The notes: generated by a model not told the origin, from the letters alone. DNA of 64,000 nt from Methylobacterium phyllostachyos (GCF_900103445.1 NZ_FNHS01000019.1:1-64000); one strand, 5' to 3'. Positions 42,321 through 52,138 are shown, numbered from the stretch's first letter. Numbers and translations are program-made.

Positions 42321-43040
42321 ATGGATCAACGCAACATTCTTCTGGCTGCATTGTCGGAGGCTGACGGCACACTGCTCGAGCCGCATTGGGAGGCCATAGA
42401 CCTGCCGGTCGGCTTGGTGTTGGCCGAACCAGCCAACGCCATCGGGCACGCCGTCTTTGTGGAGACCGGCCTCTGTTCGGTGGTCTCGAGCTTGTCCGAA
42501 TCCGGGCGGATCGAGGTCGGATTGTTCGGCCGTGACGGCATGGCGATCCCGGCGCTGGTTCTCGGCTCCGACACGATCCCGCATCAGGTGTTCATGCAGG
42601 TCGCCGGCCGCGGTCGGCGGATCCCGGTGCCGGCCTTGCGGGCAGCGATCGCACAGAGCCCGTCCCTGCGGGATCTGTTGCTGCGCTATGCCCAGACCTT
42701 CCACGTCCAGGTGGCCCAGACCGCGATCGCCAATGCCGGGGCGACCGCCGAGGAGCGGTTGGCGCGGTGGCTGCTCATGTATCACGACCGTCAGGACGGC
42801 GACGACCTGCCGGTCACGCACGAATTCCTGTCGATCATGCTGGGGGTGCGCCGTCCGACCGTCACGGTCGCGATCCACACCCTGGAGGGCGAGGGGTTGA
42901 TCCGGGCGCGGCGCGGCCGCATCCGCGTCCTCAGCCGCGAGCGCCTGGAGCAGGCCGCCGGCCAGGCCTACGGTCCGGCGGAGGCGGAATACGAGCGCCT
43001 GATCGGGCCCCTGCGGGCGCCTCAGAGGATGCTGGCATAG
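42321..43040 (+). CDS. Crp/Fnr-family transcriptional regulator
   Basis: A 239-residue regulator with an N-terminal cyclic-nucleotide-binding-like beta barrel and a C-terminal winged helix (FLSIMLGVRRPTVTVAIHTL). The barrel lacks the Cys residues of oxygen-sensing Fnr and a clear cAMP pocket. It belongs to the large group of Crp-type proteins in Methylobacterium and rhizobia whose signals are unknown. Its 3' end overlaps the convergent DUF6894 gene by 19 bp. Confidence 0.9.
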   Translation: MDQRNILLAALSEADGTLLEPHWEAIDLPVGLVLAEPANAIGHAVFVETGLCSVVSSLSESGRIEVGLFGRDGMAIPALVLGSDTIPHQVFMQVAGRGRRIPVPALRAAIAQSPSLRDLLLRYAQTFHVQVAQTAIANAGATAEERLARWLLMYHDRQDGDDLPVTHEFLSIMLGVRRPTVTVAIHTLEGEGLIRARRGRIRVLSRERLEQAAGQAYGPAEAEYERLIGPLRAPQRMLA

Positions 43041-43255
43041 GGCACTTCCGCGACGACGGTGCCGGCCTCGTCGGTGATCACGAACGCGTCGGCCCGCCAC
43101 CGGCGCGGGGGACCGTAGACGTGCGGCAGGCGCCGCATGTCGCGCAGGATCGCGTGGGCGAGTGTCTCCGCAGCGTTCCGATCTGGCAGGTCATCGCCCT
43201 CCTCGTCCCGGATCAGCGTGCCGCGTCGACGGACGTTCAGGAAGTAGCGGGGCAG
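43022..43255 (-). CDS. DUF6894 small protein with probable CTG start
   Basis: A 77-residue protein with the DUF6894 pattern (PRYFLNVRRRGTLI, then RDEEGDDLPDRNAAETLAHA). Family members normally begin MPRYFFN. Here the codon at that position is CTG, with a perfect GGAGGT ribosome site 5 bases upstream and no ATG, GTG or TTG nearby in frame. I therefore place the start at CTG 43255. Function is unknown; such proteins are abundant in Methylobacterium and Bradyrhizobium. Confidence 0.7.
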   Translation of the reverse strand: MPRYFLNVRRRGTLIRDEEGDDLPDRNAAETLAHAILRDMRRLPHVYGPPRRWRADAFVITDEAGTVVAEVPYASIL

Positions 43256-43529
43256 GTCGCACCTCCGCGGGCGGTGATGGGACGAGCGTTTCGGCGCCCC
43301 GGAGCCGATGAGCCGGCGGTCACGCCGATCTTCAAGCGCCCGTGCCGCAGGTCCGGCAGGGGCAACGCACCGTCCGGAGCGTAAACGGCGATCCGGTTGC
43401 GCCATATGGTACTTTCGGCCAGCCCGTGACGCACAGGAGCGCGGCTCCGTCTTCGTCAACCGGGTTCCCAGGGAGGGTTTTGCACCGAAGCCCCGGTTGG
43501 GAACGGGGACCGCCGCGGGGCCGGCCCGT

Positions 43530-43970
43530 TCACCAGCCGCAATTGGGCATCGGCGGCTGGGATTTCGCCAGGGCCGACTTCTCGATCTGTACCATCGGCC
43601 CCCAGGCGTATTTCTGCGCATAGGGCGTGACATCGGCAAACAGGCAGCCGAGCTGGAAATGGGTGGCACCCATCTCCCCCGAGAAGGCCATGCAGTCGAG
43701 GAAGGTCCAGGTCTTGGGCACCGGGCTCATCGACCGCCAGCGCGGCATCGCCACTGGGGCGCAGACCTTCACGGCGCCCGTCGTCGCGTCAGCGTTGAGA
43801 GCGTCGCCGGGCGTCTGTGCCGCCGCGGTCCCGGGCAAAAGCGGCCAGAGCAGCGCCGTGAGCGCGACGCATGCCGCGCGGGCGGCGAAGCGGCCGCGTG
43901 GGGCGCACGTGCCGGCCCATCGCGCCGGAAACCGCAACCGGCACGACGCGCCAAATTTCTGCATATGCAT
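43530..43970 (-). CDS. Hypothetical secreted protein
   Basis: A 146-residue protein with a long basic N-region and a hydrophobic segment (about 33-50, AACVALTALLWPLLPG) ending in an AAAQ cleavage-like site. The mature part has four Cys (in VCAP, LDCMAF, LGCLF and PNCGW) that could form disulfides, and several Trp and Pro residues. I do not recognise the family. The ATG at 43970 is a tentative choice, as a second Met follows two codons later. Confidence 0.6.
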   Translation of the reverse strand: MHMQKFGASCRLRFPARWAGTCAPRGRFAARAACVALTALLWPLLPGTAAAQTPGDALNADATTGAVKVCAPVAMPRWRSMSPVPKTWTFLDCMAFSGEMGATHFQLGCLFADVTPYAQKYAWGPMVQIEKSALAKSQPPMPNCGW

Positions 43971-44013
43971 CGTCCGTTCCGAAAGCCGGAGGCCACCTTT
44001 GGCGGAGGATGCG

Positions 44014-44244
44014 TCAGGGCATCGTCCGCCAAAGGGCTGCGAGGATCGCGAAGCCGACGAGATTGTAGAGGATCGCCCAGAGCCAGACACCCAGAATGGC
44101 GCGGCTCGGCTGACGCGGCTTCTGACGGCCCAGGCGCTGCCTGTGCCGATCTTCGGGCGTCGGCCAGATCGCGCTTTTGGGGGCCCGGAGCAGGCGCGTC
44201 AGCGTTTCGGGCAGATGCGGGCCGGGCGGTCGTTCGCCGTTCAT
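44014..44244 (-). CDS. Small single-pass membrane protein
   Basis: A 76-residue protein with a basic, Pro-rich cytoplasmic part and one C-terminal membrane helix (about 52-71, LGVWLWAILYNLVGFAILAA). The ATG at 44244 fits this layout. No family is recognised. It lies between the secreted protein and the glucan-biosynthesis gene in the same direction. Confidence 0.55.
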   Translation of the reverse strand: MNGERPPGPHLPETLTRLLRAPKSAIWPTPEDRHRQRLGRQKPRQPSRAILGVWLWAILYNLVGFAILAALWRTMP

Positions 44245-44347
44245 GACGGCCTCGGATGCGGCAACGGGCGGGCCGCGGCGGCGGCTCGATGCCGGGCTTG
44301 TACAGGGCGTGGCCCGGCCCGGGCAATGCACCGGGACCTCCGGTTGC

Positions 44348-45934
44348 CTAGAGGACCGTTCCCGGCGCCTCAGGATCGTAGCGGTAGGCCCAGGTTTCCG
44401 AGAGCAGCCTGTCGCCGGATCTCAGCTGTAGCCGCATCTCGACCGGATCCGAACCGGCGGCGTAGACCTTGAAGAACACGCGCCAGGGGCTCGGCTTGCC
44501 GTAGGGCGCCCAGGTGGCACCGACCTCCTCGGCACTGCCGCGCGAGAGCGTCAGCGCGACACTGGCCTTCTCGGGGTCGAGCCCCGCCAGGGCCGCACCC
44601 TCGAATTCCAGCCCGAATTGCCGCACGAGGTTGGCCCGGCCCGGGCGGCGATCCGCTTCGGCGAGCCAGGAGGCCTTGGTCGCCCGGGTGGCGACGCAGC
44701 GCGCGAGATCGGTCGCGACCGGCTCCTGCACGGTCCAGCGCAGGCGGTAGGCGAAGCTGCGCTCATCCCCGGCCTTGGGCGGATCGGCCGGCACCCATAG
44801 CGCGCCGATATTGTCATCGGTCTCCTGATGGGTCGGGATCTCGATGAGCTGGACGCTGCCTGCGCCCCAATCCCCCTGCGGCTCGACCCAGATGTCGGGC
44901 CGGTTCTCCTCGAACCCGTCGTCGATGTAATGATCGAAGACGCGGTCGCGCTGGAGCAGGCCGAAACCCTTCGGCGATTGGTCCGAAAAGGCGCTGACGC
45001 TGAGCGTCGGCGGGTTGTTGAGCGGGCGCCAGATCAGTTCGCCGGCCCCGGTCTGCATCAGCAGGCCGTCGGAATCGTGCACCTCCGGCCGCCAGTCGCT
45101 GGCGAGGAACCGGCTCATCCCCTCCGAGTACCAGAGCATCGAGGTGAGCGGCGCCATGCCGAATCGCTCGACGCTCTTGCGCATGTAGAGCGTGCAGGTG
45201 ACGTCGATGACGACGTGGGGCGCCTTGCGGGCGACGAACCGGTAGGCACCGGTCAGGCTCGGCCCCTCCAGCAGGGCGAGCACCGTGACCGCGCCCTCCG
45301 CGGCCGGGCTGACGTAGAAGCGCGTGAAGACCGGGAATTCTTCCGTCTTGCCGGGACTCGGCGCCGTGTCGATGGCGATGCCCCGGGCCGAGGCGCCGTA
45401 TTGCTCGCCGTCGCCCGCGGCGCGGAAGTAGGACGCGCCCAGGAAGGCCAGCCAGTCGCCGTCGTCGCCGGGCTGGCCGGCTGGGAATTTCTGATAGCGG
45501 AAGCCCGCGAAGCCGGCGCCGTCCGGCACGTCCTTGGCGGGGTTGCCGGGCGGGTAGGTGAACAGGTCGTGGCTGTAGAGCACCGGGCGTGCCTGTCCGC
45601 CTTCGAGCGCATAGATCTGCACCGGGTGCCGGAAGAAGTTGCCGAGGTGGAAGAAGGTCACCGGGTACTGGCTGTCGGCGTAGAGCGCCCGGGCGGGCGG
45701 ATAGCGGATCTCCTGAAGCGGCCCGTACGTCAGGGCGTCGAGCGCCTTCGCGCCCGGTGCCTCCGGCGGCGGGGTGTAGGGCCGGTCGCGCAGGCTCCGG
45801 GCGAGGTCCTTCAGCCGGTCGAGATCCATCGGCTCGGGCGGCCCGAGGCGCGGCCCGGCGGCAGCGAGCGCGGCCTTCGAGAAGGGCGCGAGGGCGAAAA
45901 GCCAGAGGGCGGTCAGGACGCGACGCGTGATCAA
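44348..45934 (-). CDS. Periplasmic glucan biosynthesis protein, MdoG/OpgG-OpgD family
   Basis: A 528-residue periplasmic protein of the family needed for osmoregulated periplasmic glucan backbone synthesis and branching. A signal peptide (ITRRVLTALWLFALAPF, cleavage near ALA-A) precedes the first beta-sandwich (LTYGPLQEIRYPPARALYAD). MLWYSEGMSRFLASDWRPEV and RPLNNPPTLSVSAFSDQSPKG-type motifs are typical. The TTG at 45934 is chosen because GAGG lies 7 bases ahead and the signal peptide then starts at once; GTG at 45997 is the alternative. OpgH, the glycosyltransferase partner, is not in the window. OpgG versus OpgD cannot be decided. Confidence 0.88.
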   Translation of the reverse strand: MITRRVLTALWLFALAPFSKAALAAAGPRLGPPEPMDLDRLKDLARSLRDRPYTPPPEAPGAKALDALTYGPLQEIRYPPARALYADSQYPVTFFHLGNFFRHPVQIYALEGGQARPVLYSHDLFTYPPGNPAKDVPDGAGFAGFRYQKFPAGQPGDDGDWLAFLGASYFRAAGDGEQYGASARGIAIDTAPSPGKTEEFPVFTRFYVSPAAEGAVTVLALLEGPSLTGAYRFVARKAPHVVIDVTCTLYMRKSVERFGMAPLTSMLWYSEGMSRFLASDWRPEVHDSDGLLMQTGAGELIWRPLNNPPTLSVSAFSDQSPKGFGLLQRDRVFDHYIDDGFEENRPDIWVEPQGDWGAGSVQLIEIPTHQETDDNIGALWVPADPPKAGDERSFAYRLRWTVQEPVATDLARCVATRATKASWLAEADRRPGRANLVRQFGLEFEGAALAGLDPEKASVALTLSRGSAEEVGATWAPYGKPSPWRVFFKVYAAGSDPVEMRLQLRSGDRLLSETWAYRYDPEAPGTVL

Positions 45935-46016
45935 GCGAGAGCCTCGGCGATTCGGCCGAACCTGAAGGCCGGCGCCGCCGTCTATCCAGCGCCGCACGAC
46001 GGCGCAATTTCCCAGC

Positions 46017-46682
46017 TCAGCTCCGCGGCCCGCAGGTGCCCGTGGCCCCGTTCGTCGACCAGAGCTCGGCGCCGCCGCCGGGCGCGCATTGCCCGGGCAG
46101 CGCCAGGGTGATCAGCTTGGACAACACCCGCGCCTCGTCCTCGCCATAGCCGATCTCCCCGACCATCCGACCGGTCTTGTCGAACAGCGCGACGGTGGCC
46201 GAGTGCTCCATCGTGTAGTCGCCATCCTTGATCGGCACGCGCCGGTAGGCGACGTGATAGGTATCCGCCATGCGGGCGACCTGATCCGGCGTACCGACAA
46301 AGGCGCGGATCCGCGGATCGAAGGCGGCGAGGTAATCGCGCAGCGACTCGGGCGTGTCGCGCTCCGGATCCAGGGTGACGAAGACGACGTTGAGCCGGTC
46401 CGCGTCCTTGCCCATTCGGCTGAGCGCTGCCGAGAGGTTGGCGAGCGTCGTCGGGCAGACCTCCGGGCAATGGGTGAACCCGAAGAACAGGGCGGTCGGT
46501 TTGCCGATGAGATCGGCCTGACTCACCGGACGCCCGTCGACATCCGCCATCACGAAGGGGCCGCCGACCCGGCGCGGATGGCTGAAGCCCGAGCCCTGCT
46601 GCACGACGATCGCCCCGGTTCCGACGGCGACGGCGCCGATGAGGGCGGCGGAGGCAATGAGGGCGATCGGGCTCGGTGCCAT
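46017..46682 (-). CDS. SCO1/SenC copper chaperone-type thioredoxin-fold protein
   Basis: A 221-residue membrane-anchored protein (helix about 5-27) with the Sco motif HCPEVCP (Cys72, Cys76) and the distal His160 in YTMEHSATV, the three residues that bind copper in the family. It would help assemble the CuA site of cytochrome c oxidase or act in redox defence. No oxidase genes are nearby. The C-terminus has two further Cys. Confidence 0.93.
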   Translation of the reverse strand: MAPSPIALIASAALIGAVAVGTGAIVVQQGSGFSHPRRVGGPFVMADVDGRPVSQADLIGKPTALFFGFTHCPEVCPTTLANLSAALSRMGKDADRLNVVFVTLDPERDTPESLRDYLAAFDPRIRAFVGTPDQVARMADTYHVAYRRVPIKDGDYTMEHSATVALFDKTGRMVGEIGYGEDEARVLSKLITLALPGQCAPGGGAELWSTNGATGTCGPRS

Positions 46683-46882
46683 GCTGTGACCTGCGACGGC
46701 GCGTCGATGACCGTCATATGGGGTTTCGGGCGACCGACGCGATGCGGCGCAGGGCCGTCATCCAGAGTCCTCGCCACGGAACACGCGGAGGGGCGGCCGG
46801 TTGGCCGGTCGAGGGTCGGTGCCGCAGCCCTGCCGGCTTTAGCCCGCTGCTCTCCCCTTTCCCAGTCGATGCAGGAGCCGCC

Positions 46883-47785
46883 ATGGCCCAGCAGATTCCC
46901 GTCGATCCGAAGGCCAGGGCCGACGATCCGCAGCGCGATACCGAGCGGGACGACGGAACGCACGCCGTCGTCGGCGATGTCGCCTATCGCCGCCTCGTCC
47001 TCGTCAACGTGGTGTTCGTCGGCGATCCGGGCGCGGGGGACCGCGGCTGGGTGCTGATCGACGCGGGCGTGATGGGTGGCAAGGGCGCCATCAAGTCGGC
47101 CGCCGAGGCGCGCTTCGGCGCCGGAGCGCGGCCCGCCGCCATCGTCCTGACCCACGGCCATTTCGATCATGTCGGCGTGCTGGAGGATCTGGCCGCCGAG
47201 TGGGATGTCCCGGTCTACGCCCACGCGCTGGAGCGACCCTATCTCGACGGCAGCGCGGCCTATCCGACGCCTGATCCGAGCGTCGGCGGCGGGCTGCTCG
47301 GCCGGATCTCGCCGCTCTATCCGACGAAGCCGGTGGACGTATCCGAGCGCCTTCTGGACGTGCCGGAGGACGGCACGGTTCCGCCCCTGCCCGGGTGGCG
47401 CTGGATCCATACTCCAGGCCATGCGCCGGGGCATATGTCGCTCTGGCGCCAGGCCGACCGAACGCTGATTGCGGGCGATGCCTTTGTAACGGTGGCGCAG
47501 GAATCGGCCTACGCGGTGGCGGTTCAGGAGCCGGAACTGCACGGACCGCCCATGTACCTGACGATCGATTGGGACGCCGCCCGTACCTCCGTCCGGACAC
47601 TGGCCGCCCTCGAACCCGAGCGGGTGATCACCGGCCACGGCCGCCCGCTCCAGGGCGCCGAGATGCGCCGCGCGCTTCAGGCCTTGGCGGCGGATTTCGA
47701 CCACGTCGCGGTCCCGCGGCAGGGCCGCTTCGTCGAGGAGCCCCTGCGTGCCGAGGACGGTTCGGCCTATCGCCCGCCGCGCTGA
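46883..47785 (+). CDS. MBL-fold metallo-hydrolase
   Basis: A 300-residue metallo-beta-lactamase-fold enzyme with the metal motif HGHFDH, a third ligand in HTPGHAPGHMS, Asp in AGDAFV and a final ITGHGRP. These supply a two-zinc site. The AGGAG element before ATG 46883 supports the start. The substrate is unknown; glyoxalase II-like or quorum-quenching lactonase activities are possible, but sequence alone does not choose. It is convergent to nothing intact: a decayed region follows. Confidence 0.9.
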   Translation: MAQQIPVDPKARADDPQRDTERDDGTHAVVGDVAYRRLVLVNVVFVGDPGAGDRGWVLIDAGVMGGKGAIKSAAEARFGAGARPAAIVLTHGHFDHVGVLEDLAAEWDVPVYAHALERPYLDGSAAYPTPDPSVGGGLLGRISPLYPTKPVDVSERLLDVPEDGTVPPLPGWRWIHTPGHAPGHMSLWRQADRTLIAGDAFVTVAQESAYAVAVQEPELHGPPMYLTIDWDAARTSVRTLAALEPERVITGHGRPLQGAEMRRALQALAADFDHVAVPRQGRFVEEPLRAEDGSAYRPPR

Positions 47786-48185
47786 GATCGCGCCTCACGG
47801 TCTTGATGCCTCCGGCGACACCCCCGTGCCTTTGGCGGGTTTGCGCTCGCAGCCGACATGGACCCCGTCTCGGCGCAAGGGAGCGCATCGAAACGAAGGC
47901 TCGAAGTCGCGCCCGCTCGCAACGCCTTGGGGAACAGCCCTGGAACGGCGGCGTCTCTTTGCCCAGGGAAGGCGCGTAGGCGTCCATGATCGCAGCGAGT
48001 CGGCGGAAAACCGCGCCTGCACCTCGGCGATCCGCGCGTGGTTGCGCATCGCGATCCCATGGCGTTCGCACCGGTTGAGGCTGGAGAACGACGATCTCAG
48101 AATGACCCCGTCGCCCCCGACGCGGTGACAGCCGAGTGGGCCTCGACGCAGCCTGCACGCGAGAGTTTGGCGAAGAAGCCAGTCC
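47786..48185. other. Degenerate intergenic region
   Basis: About 400 bp after the MBL hydrolase with several short open frames in all directions, none with a ribosome site or family resemblance. It borders a decayed SDR gene and may be remnant DNA of the same event. Confidence 0.45.
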
Positions 48186-48654
48186 GGCGTCTACGTATGG
48201 GCCGCGATCGCGGACGTCACGGACGAACAGTCCCGCCGCCTTTTCGACATCAACGGGTTGGGCGACCCGCTGGTGACGCGGGCGGCGGCGAAGCATTTCT
48301 GTGAAGGCGGAAACATCGTTCACAACTCGACAGTCGTCGCGAGCGTCAACGGGCCGCCGTCGACGGTCTACGCCGGGGCGAAGGGCGCCGTGAACGCGAT
48401 CGCGGGTGTCCTCATCGAAAGCTGGCTCCGTGCAAGATCCGGGTCGACGTTGTCAGCGCCGGTTCGGTGGTGACCGAGGGCACCCATGCTGCGGGTGTCA
48501 CCGGCTCGGAGATGGAGGCCGGACTGGTCGCGCAGACGCCGCCCGGCCGCGCCGGTGGGCGGACGACATCGCCGGGGTGATGGCGTTCCTGGCCTCCGCC
48601 GCGGCGCGATGGGTGATCCGTGAGGCGATCGCGGTCAGCGGTGGGGGTCGCTGA
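48186..48654 (+). pseudogene. Short-chain dehydrogenase/reductase pseudogene
   Basis: Remnant of an SDR oxidoreductase. The first frame gives DEQSRRLFDINGLGDPLVTR and YAGAKGAVNAIAGVL, the region around the catalytic Tyr-x-x-x-Lys (here YAGAK). Near 48419 the homology moves to another frame (KIRVDVVSAGSVVTEGTH). Near 48550 it moves again (DDIAGVMAFLASAAARW, ending AVSGGGR). The N-terminal Rossmann glycine motif is missing. Two frameshifts plus truncation make it non-functional unless they are sequencing errors. Confidence 0.75.
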
Positions 48655-48712
48655 ACCGGTGACGGTTTCGGAGCCGGGCCCGCGCCCGATCGCGTGGCGG
48701 TCGCGCGCGGGA

Positions 48713-50338
48713 TCAGGACGCCCGCGCCAGTTCCTCGGTCCGGGGCGGCACGTACGATGCCTCGTTGGCCGGGCACAGGATGTCGTCCATCTCCGATTTC
48801 GGCATCGCGCGCCCGAACAGGTAGCCCTGGCCGAAATGGCAGCCCTGGTCCGACAGCCAGTCGAGGCTCGCATCGGTCTCGATGCCCTCGGCCGTCGTGG
48901 TCAGGCCGAGGCTGGTGCCGAGCTTGATGATCGCATCGACCAGCTTGGCGCGCTCGTCGCTCATCGTGATCGCGTCGACGTAGCTCCGATCGATCTTCAA
49001 CTTGTCGAACTTCAACTCGCGCAGGTGGTAGAGGCTCGAATAGCCGGTGCCGAAATCGTCGAGCGCGATGCGCACGCCGAGTTCCCGCAGCGACAGGAGC
49101 GTCGCCCGCGTCGCCTCCAGATCCTGAATCAGCGCGCTCTCGGTGATCTCGACCTCGAGACGCTGGGGCGGGAAGCCGGTCTCGGTGAGGATCGCCAGGA
49201 TGCGCTGAGCCAGCCAGGCATCCTGAAACTGGTGGGGCGCGATGTTGACCGCCAGGATCAGGTGGGACGGCCAGGCCCGGGCATCGAGGCAGGCGCGCCG
49301 GATCAAGTTGTAACTGAGATCGGCGATCATCCCGGTCTCCTCAGCCACCGGGATGAATTCCCCCGGCCCGATCAGGCCGCGCACCGGGTGACGCCAGCGC
49401 GCCAGCACCTCGACGCCCACGATATCCTTGTCGGGCAGCGAGACGACCGGTTGATAGAACGGCTCGATCGCCCCCGTCTCGATCGCGTCCCGCAGCTCCG
49501 ATTCGGTCCGGGCCCGGGCGCGCAGTTCCTCGTCCATGGCGCTGCGGAAGAAGCGGTAATTGCCGCGCCCGTCCTTCTTGCCCTGGTACATGGCGAGGTC
49601 CGCCGCATGCAGGACCGCGTCCGAATCCGCGTGGTCCGCGGCCACGACGGCGACGCCGACCGTCGCGCCGACCTTGAGGTCGTTCTGGTTCCACGAGACC
49701 GGCTCGGAAATGGCGGCGATCACCGCCTGGGCGAGGCGCGTCAGGCCCTCGCTGCCGTGCTCGACCGGGACCAGCATGGCGAACTCATCCCCACCGAGCC
49801 GGGCCGCCACGCCGCCATGCGGCAGGAGCTGATGCAGGCGTTCGGCCACGGCACAGAGGACCGCGTTGCCGGCCGCGTGGCTGTAGAGGTCGTTGACCGG
49901 CTTGAACCGGTCGAGGTCGATCAGGAGGACCGCGGAGGGCGGCTCGGTCCCCACCGCGGCATGCGCCCGCGCGACGGCGTCGATGAACCGGCGCCGGTTG
50001 GCGAGGCCCGTCAGGCCGTCGTGCCGGGCGATGGCCTCGGCCTGGGCGGCCGCCGCGTCGCGCTCCAGCATCAAGCGGCGCAAAAGGATCGATTTGCGGA
50101 CCACCGCGCCGCACAGGGCGACTCCCATGCAGGCTGCCAGCATCAGCATGTCGTTCAGCCCGTAGGCCGACACGAAGCCGCTGAGGGAGTCGAAGGTCCC
50201 GAGGGTGACGCCCACGAACCAGATCCCCGCGCCGATGACGAGGAGGCAGAGCGTCTCGTACAGCTCGCCCCGACCCCAGGCGTTCGACGTCTCGCTCGGC
50301 ATATTGTTCGTCCACTTCTTGACGCTGAAGTGAAGCAT
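48713..50338 (-). CDS. Membrane GGDEF-EAL cyclic-di-GMP enzyme
   Basis: A 541-residue protein with two N-terminal membrane helices (about 29-50 and 58-80), a GGDEF domain with an intact LGGDEF site, and an EAL domain beginning FYQPVVSLPDKDIVGVEVLA and containing EVLARW, VEITES and DDFGTGYSSL. Both active sites look intact, so it may make or break cyclic-di-GMP. No inhibitory RxxD site is evident before GGDEF. The start at 50338 or 50302 is uncertain. It lies near the exopolysaccharide operon, a frequent target of cyclic-di-GMP control. Confidence 0.93.
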   Translation of the reverse strand: MLHFSVKKWTNNMPSETSNAWGRGELYETLCLLVIGAGIWFVGVTLGTFDSLSGFVSAYGLNDMLMLAACMGVALCGAVVRKSILLRRLMLERDAAAAQAEAIARHDGLTGLANRRRFIDAVARAHAAVGTEPPSAVLLIDLDRFKPVNDLYSHAAGNAVLCAVAERLHQLLPHGGVAARLGGDEFAMLVPVEHGSEGLTRLAQAVIAAISEPVSWNQNDLKVGATVGVAVVAADHADSDAVLHAADLAMYQGKKDGRGNYRFFRSAMDEELRARARTESELRDAIETGAIEPFYQPVVSLPDKDIVGVEVLARWRHPVRGLIGPGEFIPVAEETGMIADLSYNLIRRACLDARAWPSHLILAVNIAPHQFQDAWLAQRILAILTETGFPPQRLEVEITESALIQDLEATRATLLSLRELGVRIALDDFGTGYSSLYHLRELKFDKLKIDRSYVDAITMSDERAKLVDAIIKLGTSLGLTTTAEGIETDASLDWLSDQGCHFGQGYLFGRAMPKSEMDDILCPANEASYVPPRTEELARAS

Positions 50339-50896
50339 ACAAATTGCTAAAAGGCAGTAAATCCTAAGCGCGCTAACTTGTGTCTTCTAATCAATCTTGG
50401 TTGCTAATTTCATCGGGTTCGACCTGACCGGGGCTCCGGCAACACTTCCGCGTGGCAAGGTTCGTCGCCTTGGGCCGATCCGAGCCCGTTGTGCGCTGCC
50501 ACGACCGGTGGCTGATCACGTCACGATCGGTCACCGGTCCAGGTCCGTATCGCGCCGCGCCCGCGGGCGCCGAGCTGGCCTCGGCTGGGGTTAAGAAAGC
50601 GGTCGGCCACCGTCATGCGAAGACGGGCACGTTGTGGCTCATCGCCATCCAGCCGCCTGGGACCAAGCGGCATTGACCGCGCGCGCGGCGCGTCCGAACA
50701 GCGCCGAGTTGCGCTCAGGAGAGCGCATGGAGCGCACCGGTCAGGCTGCTCTGGAGCCAACGTCGACGCTCAGGCAGTCGAGGGGCCGGTTTTCCGGAGT
50801 CCGGTGCGGCGGCATGGCTTGCCCGGTTCTCCCGCCGTGCCACCGGCGCGGAACCCGCCCCGTGGGGGCAGTATCCGGGCCGGTCCATCAGCCGGC
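50339..50896. other. Intergenic region at the 3' end of the polysaccharide operon
   Basis: A 558-bp gap. About 60 bp next to the GGDEF-EAL gene are AT-rich and may be its promoter. Nothing else recognisable was found; open frames here are antisense artefacts of high GC. Confidence 0.5.
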
Positions 50897-52138
50897 CTAC
50901 GCGGTCTCCGGCGGCGGATCGGGCGACTGCGCGAGCGAGGCCAGGATGAACGCCATGAAGAACAGGAAGTACTGGTTGACGGAGAGTTCTTCGAACATCA
51001 TCGACGGGATGAGGAACAGGGCGCTGTAGGTCAGGAACGGGCCGAACCGCCCCGGGGCCGACAGGATCCGCACAAGCCCGGCGATCAGCAGCAAGGCTAC
51101 GGCGATGCCGTTCTGGAGCGCGAGCGAAACGAAGCCGTTATGGGGTGTCACGAGGCCTGTCAGCGCCTTCAGTTCCTCCCGGCGGGCGACCTCGCCGACG
51201 CCGAACGGATAGGCGACGACGAGGCGCAGGGCCGTGATCCCGGAAAGGAACCGCTCGTCGAAATTCTCGGATACGTTGTGGTCATCCGCGAAGCGCCGCT
51301 CGATCGCCTGCGCCAGGGTGTTGGGCAGCGGGATCTCCCCGGTCAGCGACCACGCGACCAGGAGCAGCCCCAGGACACCCAGCACGCCCAGCACCATGGA
51401 GGCCCGCAGGTTGCGGCGCATCAGCAGCGCGAAGACCATGAGCGGCATGAATAGACCGGCCCGGTTGTTGGTCAGCGGGAAGCTCGCCAGCAGGGCGACG
51501 ACGTAGACGAGGTAGATCGCCTTGAGCCGATAGCGCAGGCTCAGCATCAAGGCGGCGACGCCGCCCAGCGCGAAGACGTGGCCGGTCTCGTTGCCGGAGG
51601 CCCACAGGCCGCCCTGCTTGTCCTCGACGAACAGCTTCAACTCCTCATCGAGGCCGTCGGTCGGCACGGCGAGCCCGAAGCGCTCCAGGGCAACGCCCGA
51701 CGAGGCGAGCAGCAGGACTCCCAGGGAAGCCAGCAGCCCGGCGAGCAGGCCGGCGCAGAAGGCGTCCTCGACGCGGTGATCCCGGAACAGGACCAGCAGG
51801 ATGAAGGCCTGTACGACGTAGAGCAGCAGGACGAGCGTCAGGTAGACGTCGCCCGCCTGCTTGTGCGCCTTCAGGACCATGGAGATCCCCACGAGAGCCA
51901 AGACCGCGCCGAGCGGCGCGATGCTGCGCAGGGCCTCCGCGATGACGGCCCGGCGCATCCCCAGCCAGGGAATGAGCAGGAACGGCAGGAGGTCGGACAG
52001 GCGCTGGAACGGCAGTCCGAAGCTCGATGTCAGCACGTTGAGCTGCAGGGCGGCCCCGAGCAGGAAGACCGCCGCGCGCTCGGTCCCAACGGAGACCGCC
52101 GGGGCACGTGTCGTGATCGGCGCCGCCTGTCCCGCCAT
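50897..52138 (-). CDS. O-antigen ligase/polymerase-like membrane protein (Wzy type)
   Basis: A 413-residue polytopic membrane protein with about 11 or 12 helices and a larger loop near 270-330 containing TPHNGFVSLALQNG, the position and wording typical of the Wzy_C/O-antigen ligase family. It would polymerise the exopolysaccharide repeat units in the periplasm. It is the last gene of the operon, 75 bp after the flippase gene. Confidence 0.8.
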   Translation of the reverse strand: MAGQAAPITTRAPAVSVGTERAAVFLLGAALQLNVLTSSFGLPFQRLSDLLPFLLIPWLGMRRAVIAEALRSIAPLGAVLALVGISMVLKAHKQAGDVYLTLVLLLYVVQAFILLVLFRDHRVEDAFCAGLLAGLLASLGVLLLASSGVALERFGLAVPTDGLDEELKLFVEDKQGGLWASGNETGHVFALGGVAALMLSLRYRLKAIYLVYVVALLASFPLTNNRAGLFMPLMVFALLMRRNLRASMVLGVLGVLGLLLVAWSLTGEIPLPNTLAQAIERRFADDHNVSENFDERFLSGITALRLVVAYPFGVGEVARREELKALTGLVTPHNGFVSLALQNGIAVALLLIAGLVRILSAPGRFGPFLTYSALFLIPSMMFEELSVNQYFLFFMAFILASLAQSPDPPPETA

